DNA of 64,000 bases, taken from NCBI RefSeq assembly GCF_028765165.1, contig NZ_JARADB010000003.1, positions 186,001 through 250,000 on the forward strand, written 5' to 3'. Positions within the stretch are counted from its first letter, which is position 1. The number at the start of each line of letters is the position of its first letter. A model generated the notes under the pieces. That model was not told the DNA's origin and made no database searches. It saw only the letters and a list, made by a program, of their open reading frames with translations. Shown piece by piece: positions 1 to 8,200 of the stretch. The position numbers and the translations under genes are program-made. Source of the DNA: Paenibacillus sp. MAHUQ-63. GTDB taxonomy: Bacteria; Bacillota; Bacilli; Paenibacillales; NBRC-103111.

Positions 1-34
1 AAAAATTTGCGCCCCCGGATAAGACGTCTTGTCG

Positions 35-517
35 TTATGAATGGGATGAATAGTGCTTAAGTAATTGTTCCACCGGGATTCCATTGATTTTTAAACCCGT
101 GATATCGCAGTCCGCGATCTCTACTCCGCTTAAATCGCAATTGGTAATTCTCGTATTGGATAACTGGCAATGATCAAAAGTGATTGGCGCGTAGCCGCCA
201 TCTTCGCGGTAATTGCCGTCGCCCTTTTGCGGGAGAACCACATTCGTGAACGTCGTCCCGAAGAGGTGGACATGATCCACTTGAGCGTTGCTTAGACTTG
301 CATGTTGAATTCGGGTGTTAGACAAGTTCACGTTGGTGATCATCGACCGCTGCATATTAATGTCATTGTAAGCCATGCCGCTCATATTCGCATTATGAAT
401 GCTTGTCCCTGCCAGATTCACATCGTGAAAGGCCATATTCTCCGCACGCAATTTGCTAAACGTTGACCCTGTGATATCGCTCATTTGCACATTCAAACGA
501 TCCGTTTTCAAGTCCAC
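35..517 (-). CDS. Pentapeptide-repeat protein
   Basis: About 160 residues made almost wholly of tandem five-residue repeats with a central Leu/Ile/Val (for example LSNTRITNCDLSGVEIADCD near the C-terminus), the pattern of the right-handed quadrilateral beta-helix of pentapeptide-repeat proteins. There is no signal peptide or membrane segment, so it should be cytoplasmic. Biochemical role is unknown; some family members mimic DNA and bind gyrase, but nothing here shows that. I chose the GTG start because GAGAGG lies 9 nt upstream; a TTG nine bases further up abuts that ribosome site directly and is less likely. It is a single gene, with a 400-base gap to the next minus-strand gene. Confidence 0.85.
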   Translation of the reverse strand: MDLKTDRLNVQMSDITGSTFSKLRAENMAFHDVNLAGTSIHNANMSGMAYNDINMQRSMITNVNLSNTRIQHASLSNAQVDHVHLFGTTFTNVVLPQKGDGNYREDGGYAPITFDHCQLSNTRITNCDLSGVEIADCDITGLKINGIPVEQLLKHYSSHS

Positions 518-712
518 ACCGCTCAACCTCTCTTTTTTAAAATGCCATCATGTTTCATTATTTAGGGTGATACCCCTTCATTTTACACGAAACTCTCTTT
601 TATCTCTACGAGACTATGCTACTAACGGACAAAGCCTCCTCGGCACATCAGCGCAGCGCGGGCGCAGAAACAATCCAGATAGGGCGCTAATTACCACTCG
701 CGCAATTATATG

Positions 713-868
713 CGAAAAATCATGTGCAATTTTACTCTATTGGGGGAAAATCGTTACATATATTCGAAAAATCATACACATTCGGCGCTAGTGAACCAAA
801 ATCGGTATATTGTATTCAAAAAATCATCTACATACATCCATAAAAAAACGCGATGCCCCTCACGGGAT
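713..868. repeat. Three degenerate 52-bp tandem repeats
   Basis: The core (c)gaaaaatcat occurs at 713, 765 and 817, exactly 52 bases apart, with a second shared word aaaatcg about 33 bases into the first two units and a shared ...tatatt/gtatt end. Divergence elsewhere is high, so this looks like an old tandem duplication. Function unknown. Confidence 0.5.
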
Positions 869-873
869 GCATC
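842..873 (-). terminator. Rho-independent terminator of the GH43 gene
   Basis: Read on the minus strand: GATGC(AT)CCC, loop GTGA, GGGGCATC, then GCG and seven T. The stem has a two-base bulge. It lies about 55 bases past the GH43 stop codon. Confidence 0.75.
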
Positions 874-926
874 ACGTCGAAATTATCGAACCTGCCAGGT
901 ATTCCTCGAGTACCTTAAGTTTTCAT

Positions 927-2420
927 TTATTCAACCTTCAACAGCCGCCACTGTTGATTTTTGCCGCCGTTGTCGGTGTACTGGATGGCCGGAGCCCCGT
1001 TTTCTTCGGAAGCGCCGGAGATGTCGATCAACTTGCCGGTCGCCCGGTTTTTCAGTTTAAAGCTGCCGGCTCCGCTGTCGATAACCTGCCAGTGCTGGCT
1101 GGTCCAGCCGCCGTCATCCCACTGTTCGATCACGGCCCCGTTCGTCGTGGATCCGTTCTCGACGCCGATAAGTTTGCCGCTGCCGCGGTTCTGAATTTTA
1201 TAGTAGCCGCTTCCCGCGCTAATGAATTTCCACTGCTGGCTGTACCAGCCGCTGTCGATATACTGCTCCAAGTTATCCCCGTTCGCCGTACCTTGGCCAA
1301 CGACATTGAGCCCTTTGCCGCCATTCCGGTTCTCCAGCCAATAGTACGCGTTCGTATCGATCGCCGGCGACGAGGCGCTGATCGTACCCGTGCTCGTATC
1401 AATTGTGACATAGCTGCCCCAGTTCATTGATAGCGAGGTGCTCGTCGGGAATTGCAAAGGCAGCCAAACATAACGGGACTCCATGACTTTCCCGCTCCAT
1501 GCTCCCGCCCAGCGATCCCCCATATACAAGTACGAGGTGGTGCTGGAGCCTTCAACCGGGAGCACATAAGCGCTCTGCGAGTCATATGTCGTACCGTCGC
1601 CGAAGTTGCTGAGGCCGCTCCAAGTACCGGCAATGGACGTGGCCGTAGCATACTTGCCCTGATTCGGATCCCAGCCGGTTGCGCCGGAGGTGACCAGGAA
1701 ATAGACGCTGCCGCGCTTGAACATGGCGGGCGCTTCCCGGTACTGGCCGGTCCAGAGCGTTTGAACCAAAGAATCGACGCCCAGGAAGTCGGAAGTCAGC
1801 TTGTAGATGTTCAAATCGGCATTGACGCGCGTAGCCGAAATCAAATAAGCGGTGCCGTTATCATTGTAAACGGTCATATCCCTGGAATCGTAACCAAGCG
1901 GCCGGAAACTGCCGTGGTAGGTGTAGGCGCCGTCTACGGTGCTCGAGGAAGCGACGGCCGTTCGCGCCTGCCCGTAATCAACGCCGTTCTCCCAATGCAT
2001 CCAGAGCACGAATTTGCCCGTGGAGCTGTTATAAATCACTTTCGGCCGCTCGATATTGGATACGTTCAGCTCAGCCGCCGAATTTTTCGTCAGCACATTG
2101 CTGCGGAATTCCCATGTTTTCAGATCCGTCGAGCGGTAGCAGGACACGGCATTGAAGGTTCCGTCCGTGTTCCGGTTCTCACCGAACCAATAGTAATAGC
2201 TGCCAACCTTGATGACGCCGCCGCCGTGGGCATGAATGACATTGCCGCTTGTATCCTTGAACTGGATGCCGTTCTGAAGCGTGACGGCAGCAGCTTCCGT
2301 CTCCTTGGCGAACAAGGCTGCGCCCAGCACTTGCCATGTTAAAACAATCGCCAGTATGAACCCGAATAAGCGCAGCGCCGGTCTTTTCCTTTTTTCCATC
2401 ACATTCATCCGTCCTCTCAT
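927..2420 (-). CDS. Secreted GH43 glycosidase with ricin-type lectin domain
   Basis: 497 residues. Residues 1-44 form a signal peptide (KRKRP, then a hydrophobic stretch, cut near KETEAAAV). Residues ~45-340 read as a GH43 five-bladed propeller: HAHGGGVIKVGSYYYWFGEN, an ERPKV stretch, and YREAPAMFKRG, whose Glu is the likely general acid. Residues ~355-497 are a ricin-B/CBM13-like beta-trefoil with three QxW repeats (QQWKF, QHWQV, QQWRL). The GH43 plus CBM13 layout resembles exo-beta-1,3-galactanases (subfamily 24), so arabinogalactan side-chain or galactan breakdown outside the cell is the best guess; the exact substrate is inference. The start could also be the ATG four codons in. A cre-like site overlaps the probable promoter. 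Confidence 0.85.
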   Translation of the reverse strand: MRGRMNVMEKRKRPALRLFGFILAIVLTWQVLGAALFAKETEAAAVTLQNGIQFKDTSGNVIHAHGGGVIKVGSYYYWFGENRNTDGTFNAVSCYRSTDLKTWEFRSNVLTKNSAAELNVSNIERPKVIYNSSTGKFVLWMHWENGVDYGQARTAVASSSTVDGAYTYHGSFRPLGYDSRDMTVYNDNGTAYLISATRVNADLNIYKLTSDFLGVDSLVQTLWTGQYREAPAMFKRGSVYFLVTSGATGWDPNQGKYATATSIAGTWSGLSNFGDGTTYDSQSAYVLPVEGSSTTSYLYMGDRWAGAWSGKVMESRYVWLPLQFPTSTSLSMNWGSYVTIDTSTGTISASSPAIDTNAYYWLENRNGGKGLNVVGQGTANGDNLEQYIDSGWYSQQWKFISAGSGYYKIQNRGSGKLIGVENGSTTNGAVIEQWDDGGWTSQHWQVIDSGAGSFKLKNRATGKLIDISGASEENGAPAIQYTDNGGKNQQWRLLKVE

Positions 2421-2472
2421 CGATTTTGTTTCCTGTCTCTTCCTGCTGCCGCAACAATAGCTCCGCTAATTA

Positions 2473-2491
2473 TGAAGCGCTTACAATTATA
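2473..2491 (-). promoter_or_regulatory. Probable -10 and cre-like site upstream of the GH43 gene
   Basis: On the minus strand a TATAAT is followed directly by TGTAAGCGCTTCA, one base short of the palindromic CcpA operator type TGWAAGCGCTTWCA. I see no good -35 box at 17 bases. Position over the promoter would fit carbon catabolite repression of an extracellular glycosidase; this is inference. Confidence 0.4.
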
Positions 2492-2641
2492 CTTTCCCAT
2501 CACCTCCTCCTCCTTTACGATATAAGAATTCATGGCTCTGCTTCCACTGCAGAAAGCGAACATCTATGAACTTTTCATACTTTTCGGAGTGAACTTTTCG
2601 TCGATGCACTTTGGGAGACGTGAACGCATTCATTTTTACGC

Positions 2642-2674
2642 AAAAAAGAACCCCCATCATCCCGATGAAGGTTC
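2642..2674 (-). terminator. Terminator of the alcohol dehydrogenase/EamA operon
   Basis: Minus-strand stem GAACC..TTCATC / GATG..GGGGTTC followed by six T, 15 bases past the EamA stop codon. Confidence 0.8.
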
Positions 2675-2689
2675 AATTTCGCTCTTTCC

Positions 2690-3616
2690 TTAGCCCGCAT
2701 TCTGCTGCTTCTGCCGCTGTCTGAATTTCATCAGCTCCGGCAGTGCGATGCCAAGCATTGTGACAACGACGCCAATCCATTGAACCGCTTGGACGGTCTC
2801 ATGCAGCACCACATAAGACATGATAACGGCCGTTGGCAATTCCGCCGCGCTCATGATCGTTGCCATCCCCCCGCCGATCCGGGGGACGCCGATGGCGAAG
2901 CAGAGCGGCGGTATGACTACGCCGAAGAAAGCTAGCAGCAGTGCCCACGGCAGCAATTCCCCATGCAGAGAGCCGTTCCATAGGAAGTGCGGCGGATATA
3001 CCGCCATCACGAGAATGATGGAGCCGGATTGCATAATGGCGCTTCGCGTGATTGGCGCGACACGGCTGGAAACTTTGCCGCTGAACATAATGAATAGCGC
3101 GTAAGTCAGAGCTGACAATAGTCCCAGCACAATGCCGATCAAGGAAGGAGCTTCTTGCCCGCCGTGCAAATAACCGCTTGCCATAAGGATACCGGCGAAT
3201 AACAGGCAGAGAGCGAATATTTTCTCCTTGCCCGGCCGCCTGCGTTCGATCACGGCTTCCAGCACGATGCCTATCCATGTAAATTGAAAAAGCAAGATGA
3301 TAGCGAAGGACGCCGAGACATACTGCAAGGCGCCATAATAAAAAATACCGGTCAATCCTGAAGTCGTGCCCACCGCCATCAGCGACAAAGCTTGCCGCGG
3401 CGACACCCTATACTTCGCAGTTGAAGCCCCCGTGCCACCTCTGTCGGACTTCGAGGTGACGAGGACCAGTGTCCAGATCATGAGCACGCCGAACAAGTTT
3501 TGGCTGCCCACCACATCTCCGACATGAAAACCCGACTCATACGCTTTCTTCACGAAAGTGGATAACAGCCCGAAGGAACAAGCGCCAGCGAGTACGTACA
3601 AATAATATTTCATCAT
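2690..3616 (-). CDS. EamA/DMT family transporter
   Basis: 308 residues with about ten hydrophobic segments and two repeated halves, the layout of EamA (drug/metabolite transporter) permeases of the cytoplasmic membrane; the C-terminus is a basic tail ([12 protein letters not shown]). Recognisable DMT pieces include the glycine-rich segments around [19 protein letters not shown] and the late-helix [16 protein letters not shown]. Substrate cannot be predicted. Its ATG overlaps the stop codon of the preceding alcohol dehydrogenase gene by four bases (ATGA), so the two are translationally coupled and probably act together, for instance in export of a product or toxic metabolite. Confidence 0.88.
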   Translation of the reverse strand: MMKYYLYVLAGACSFGLLSTFVKKAYESGFHVGDVVGSQNLFGVLMIWTLVLVTSKSDRGGTGASTAKYRVSPRQALSLMAVGTTSGLTGIFYYGALQYVSASFAIILLFQFTWIGIVLEAVIERRRPGKEKIFALCLLFAGILMASGYLHGGQEAPSLIGIVLGLLSALTYALFIMFSGKVSSRVAPITRSAIMQSGSIILVMAVYPPHFLWNGSLHGELLPWALLLAFFGVVIPPLCFAIGVPRIGGGMATIMSAAELPTAVIMSYVVLHETVQAVQWIGVVVTMLGIALPELMKFRQRQKQQNAG

Positions 3617-4779
3617 AAGGATCGCATCAAGATATCTCTGACTGTATCACGGGTCATCAACTTGTATTGTCCGACTTGATTTTTCATAAATGATTTGTGA
3701 ATTAATTCTTCGATTTTCGTATCATCGATCCCATAGTCCGCCAAGCAATTCGGCGCACCTAATGCATTCCAGAAGGACCGCAGCGCGTCAATTCCTTCAT
3801 TCGCAATCTCAAGATCCGATTTGCCCGTCCCGTCCACACCGAAAACGGCCATCGCCAGCTTCTTCATCCGCGACGGATCGTCCTCCGCACAATGACGCAT
3901 CCAATTCGGATAAATAATGGCCAGCCCGCCGCCATGCGGAATGTCATACACAGCAGACAATCCGTGCTCGATCTGGTGCGAAGCCCAGTCCCCGCCGTCC
4001 GTCCCGCACGACAATAACCCGTTGAAAGCCATTGTGCCCGCGTACATAATGGTTGCCCGGTGGTCGTAGCTGTTAGGATTCTCCAGCAGCTTAGGTGCAG
4101 CCTCGATAATCGTCTGTAGCACAGACTCCATGAACCGGTCCATCATCGGCGTATTGTCCGTCAGGTGGAAATACTGCTCCAACACGTGAGTCATCATGTC
4201 TACGATGCCGTAAACAGTCTGATCCATTGGAACCGAGTATGTATATTCGGGATCTAGAATGGAAAAAGCCGGATATGCCAGAGGACTGCTCCATCCGCGC
4301 TTCTCATTTTTCTCCCAGTGGGTAATGACGGAAATATTGTTCATCTCCGAGCCTGTCGCCGCAAGCGTCAGCACGGTTCCGAAAGGCAGCGCTCTGGCGG
4401 GAGCCGCTTTGCGTGTTATGATGTCCCACATGTCGCCTTCGTAAAAAACGCCGACCGCGATGGCTTTCACGCAGTCGATAACACTGCCGCCGCCAACGGC
4501 CAGGATAAGCTCGATGCCATGCTCACGGCACAGGTCGATGCCTCTCTTCACCGTCGTCAGACGCGGATTCGGTTCAACGCCGGACAGCTCAACGACTTCC
4601 GCTTGCATATGGCTAAGCTGCGCCTTAACAGCCTCATAAACTCCGTTGGTCTTAATGCTGCCGCCGCCGTAGACGAGCAGTACTTTCTTGCCGGCTGTGC
4701 CCAGCTCTTGCGCGAGCATCTCGATCTGCCCTTTGCCGAACCACAATTTGGTAGGATTCCATTGTAAAAATGATTGCAT
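3613..4779 (-). CDS. Iron-containing alcohol dehydrogenase (YugJ/butanol dehydrogenase type)
   Basis: 388 residues, the usual length of group III Fe-dependent NAD(P)H alcohol dehydrogenases. N-terminal [18 protein letters not shown] and the nucleotide-binding [15 protein letters not shown] and [13 protein letters not shown] match B. subtilis YugJ/YugK-like butanol dehydrogenases. Metal-binding residues are present in [11 protein letters not shown] and in [20 protein letters not shown]. Reduces aldehydes or oxidises alcohols in the cytoplasm; the natural substrate is unknown. The start has AGGGAG eight bases upstream; the frame stays open 57 bases further but lacks a ribosome site. Three copies of TGATGTC lie in the leader. 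Coupled to the EamA gene. Confidence 0.9.
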   Translation of the reverse strand: MQSFLQWNPTKLWFGKGQIEMLAQELGTAGKKVLLVYGGGSIKTNGVYEAVKAQLSHMQAEVVELSGVEPNPRLTTVKRGIDLCREHGIELILAVGGGSVIDCVKAIAVGVFYEGDMWDIITRKAAPARALPFGTVLTLAATGSEMNNISVITHWEKNEKRGWSSPLAYPAFSILDPEYTYSVPMDQTVYGIVDMMTHVLEQYFHLTDNTPMMDRFMESVLQTIIEAAPKLLENPNSYDHRATIMYAGTMAFNGLLSCGTDGGDWASHQIEHGLSAVYDIPHGGGLAIIYPNWMRHCAEDDPSRMKKLAMAVFGVDGTGKSDLEIANEGIDALRSFWNALGAPNCLADYGIDDTKIEELIHKSFMKNQVGQYKLMTRDTVRDILMRSL

Positions 4780-4910
4780 GCCTGTTACTCCCTTGATGTC
4801 TGATGTCTGATGTCTAACTACAGCAGTATACCACAAGTCCGATGCAATATCGAAAACAGCCCAGTTCCTTTGCCTAACCGGCTCATATGATAGATTGAGG
4901 TGAAGATTTC

Positions 4911-5249
4911 ATGCCCAATTACCGCATCATCATCGACCTGTCCGATTTCCAACTGTACCTGCTCGATGGGAACCGGGTCGTACGGGGCTTCCCTGTCGGC
5001 ATCGGCCGGATGGTGACCACAACGCCTACCGGCGAGTTTACCATCATTAACAAACAGCCTAACCCCGGCGGGCCCTTCGGCGTCCTCTGGATGGGTTTAA
5101 GCAAGCCGCATTATGGCATTCACGGTACCAATGACCCCTCCTCCATCGGCAAGCATACGTCTCATGGGTGCATCCGGATGTATAACGAGGATGTGCTTCA
5201 GCTGTCCGCTCTGGTCCCCATCCACACGCGAGTGACGATCCGGCCATGA
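4911..5249 (+). CDS. Small L,D-transpeptidase (YkuD domain)
   Basis: 112 residues that are little more than a YkuD catalytic domain: opening strand [20 protein letters not shown], then [20 protein letters not shown] with the conserved His and the catalytic Cys in SHGCIRM. Such enzymes form or edit 3-3 peptidoglycan cross-links, or act on spore cortex. No signal peptide, LysM or membrane anchor is visible, unlike B. subtilis YkuD which has LysM; export would need another route, or the enzyme acts during sporulation after mother-cell synthesis (inference). GAGGTGAAG precedes the ATG by six bases. Convergent with the giant kinase gene and shares a bidirectional terminator with it. Confidence 0.9.
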   Translation: MPNYRIIIDLSDFQLYLLDGNRVVRGFPVGIGRMVTTTPTGEFTIINKQPNPGGPFGVLWMGLSKPHYGIHGTNDPSSIGKHTSHGCIRMYNEDVLQLSALVPIHTRVTIRP

Positions 5250-5251
5250 AT

Positions 5252-5282
5252 AAAAACCGCACAGCCAAGCTGTGCGGTTTTT
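5252..5282. terminator. Bidirectional terminator
   Basis: AAAACCGCACAGC, loop CAA, GCTGTGCGGTTTT: a perfect stem with A-run and T-run on either side, between convergent genes, so it can end both transcripts. Confidence 0.92.
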
Positions 5283-5287
5283 GACGG

Positions 5288-8200
5288 TTAGATCCGGTGC
5301 ACCGGCAAGGAGAACGAAATCGTGCAGCCTTTGCCAAGCCGGCTCTCCGCCCAGATTTGTCCCCCGTGGTACTGGACGATCTCTTTGGCGATAGCCAGGC
5401 CCAAGCCGCTGCCGCCGGATGTGCTGCGTGATTTGGAAACCTTATAGAACCTTTCGAAAATGTGCGGCAAATCTTCTTCGCCAATACCCACACCCGTATC
5501 AGACACCCGAATGACCAGCTCCTGAGGATCCCCTTTCATTTCTACCCGGACATGAATGAACCCGCCTCGCGGTGAGAACTTGATCGCATTGTAAATGATA
5601 TTGGCGTAGACCTGTTCGATCCGGTCCGCATCCACAGTCAGCAGCAGTTCCTCGCCATCGGTTTGGTCCATCTCCAGCGTGTAGGTGATTCCCGCATTCG
5701 CGCAATCCAGCTCATACTTGGCAAACAGTTGACGCACCATCGTCTGGCAAGAGGTCGGCGCCAGTTGGAAATGAAACTGCTTCGTCTCCATCCGGCTCAG
5801 TTGATACAGATCGGTAATCAATCGCTGAATACCGACGATCCGCATATGAACGACGGACAAATACTTCCGCTGTTCTTCCGGCTCCTGGATCACCCCGTCG
5901 AGAATCGCCTCGACATAACCCTGAATGGACGTTAACGGCGTCCCCAAATCATGGGAGATGTTCGACAGCAAGTCTCTGCGCGACGTCTCCATCAGAATCA
6001 ATTCATTCGTCCGCTCTTTCACCTTGGACTCCAGATCGTTGTACAGCCTTGCATTTTCAATCGAGATCGCCGCTTGAGCGGACAGCAGCTTAATAATATC
6101 GAGCCGATCGGAGGTGAACGCATTGCGGATCAAATTATTTTCCAAATAAAAAACGCCGACCAGATTGCCCTGATGCAGAATCGGCTCGCAGAAAATCGAT
6201 CGGCCTTCCGCTGCCCGAATATAAGGGTCATGCGTAAAAATCCCTTTGTTCGCCGCATCATCCAGAACGACGCCTTCCTTCGTGCGCGCAACGAATTGAA
6301 TGACCGCCGTCGGCAGGTCCTCCCTCGTCTCAAGGGCCACTGAGCTTACAATGCAGGAATCTTTGCCGTCAATAGCGAGCATTTCGGCCTCAACATACAA
6401 ACTGTCCTTTTCTTTCAGGACAAGAATGCTGCGCTCCGCGCCTGACGAATAGGTAACGATCTCCATGAGCCGTTTAATCAGCTGCTCCAGATTCACTTCA
6501 CTGGACAGCGATCTCGACGTGTTCATAATCGTCATGAAATCGAGCGCCTGCAGCGAGTAATCGCTAATATTCGTCGCACTCCAGTCCTGCTGTTCCTTCA
6601 GCGAGGTCAAATAGTTCGGGTAGCGCATTTTCAGCTCATCCGCCTTGGCATTGGCCCCCCAGCTCAAATACCCGTAATAGGCATCGATGAGATACGTTTT
6701 CGCGATTTTCTCCCGGCCGGCATCCCGGTACAGCTTGCCCGCCAGCTCGCACGCAATCGCCTCATGCTGGATAAAGCCCTGTTCCCGCGCCAACCGGATC
6801 GATGTTTCGTATTCCTGCTCGGCCTTCTGGAAGCTGCCGGTAACCCTGTACCATTCAGCCCGCATCAGGGAAACGAGATGAGAGAAATTCTCCGGGCAGT
6901 GCGCGGCCCATTTGTCCATCTTGCGCAGCATCTTCCCGACCTGCTTGGCCAGCTGCTTCTGCTCATGGACCGCTGCTTCCTTGTACATGGCGGCAATCGC
7001 CAGCACATAATAGAAGTAATTCTCCGGGATGTGGAACAGTCCGAAAGAAACAGACTGCATCGGCTCCGCTTCCTTGCCCGTCTTTAAGGCATCCGCATAT
7101 TGACCGAACAAATAATACAGCATCATTTTCTTAACTTTATATTCGTGCAAAATCACTTGGTTCGGATGAATCTCCAGCTTCCGGATAAACCGCTCCTCCT
7201 GTTCCTCGTCAGCACCGAGGATGAGCGGATTGCCGGCTTTTCCTTCCAGGTTTTCGTTGACCATCCGCAGCATTTCCAACATAAGCAAGGTATCATGATG
7301 ATTCGTCTGTTCCAAAATCCGATAGTGCTTGTTCAAATCCTCCTGCACTTCGGGGAGCGGAACCCCTTGGAAGTCTTTGGCCAGCACCTGGTAAGTCAGC
7401 GCATAGCCTGCAAAAACCAAATCGCCGTCCTCAATTCCGCTCTTGAAGGAATCTTTGAGATGCTCCAGACTTACGCTAAGCGGCTTCACCCACGGCGTGA
7501 CGAATAACCCGAAGGAGAAATGGCTTTTGCTGCGGAATTGATGCGACTGAAATCGCTCGTTCAATCTGGCGCCGAGCTGCCCGTACTGATAGCCAAGCTG
7601 ATAATCCCCGAAGCCGGAACCGAGAATAAGGCCATAGGAGCCGTATACATACGCCATAACCGGCGTATTGCCGTATTTCAGGGCATGCTTGGTCATGATC
7701 AGCATAAATAATACGAACAGGTTCGTATTGACGAAATAAGCGGCGATCGCAATACTCATCATCAAGTTCATCAGTTTGAAGCGGTATTCATCTTCCATGA
7801 TCGGTAAATCGTACAGCTGCAGTGTATTTTTGCGACCGATTTTGGCCTTCAAATTCATGTATGCAGCGAAAATATTCACGCCCGTCGGTTCGCTCGGAAT
7901 GCGCAGCCCTTGTTCGGCCAACGCCTTCAAGCCCACTTCGACGCTCTTGCGCTGTTTGCCGACATTCGTATACAAAATGACCTGCAGGTTATAGACTTCG
8001 AGCTTCAGCTCGCTCGTGCGCGCATCCTGCAGCAGCTGCTCGTAAGAAGTTTCCGCTTCATCCGCTTGCCCGTTCAGGTACAGCACTTCCGACTTCTCCA
8101 ACCGGATCGAGAAGCTGAACTCCGCCATATCTTGGTTCTCAACCTGCTTGAGCAGCTCCAAGGCTTTGTTGTAATACTGCAGCGCGGAACGATAAGCGTT

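Larger units (their letters stand above)
541..926. other. Gene-free stretch with decayed repeats
   Basis: No convincing gene on either strand. The part near 625-640 carries CTAACGGACA, the same arm sequence as the palindromic elements near 26.9 and 50.7 kb. Positions 713 to about 868 hold three degenerate units with an exact 52-base period, and the last one runs into the terminator of the GH43 gene. Confidence 0.6.

Noticed and set aside
1452-2342. 296-codon plus-strand open frame
   Set aside because: Antisense shadow of the GH43 gene.
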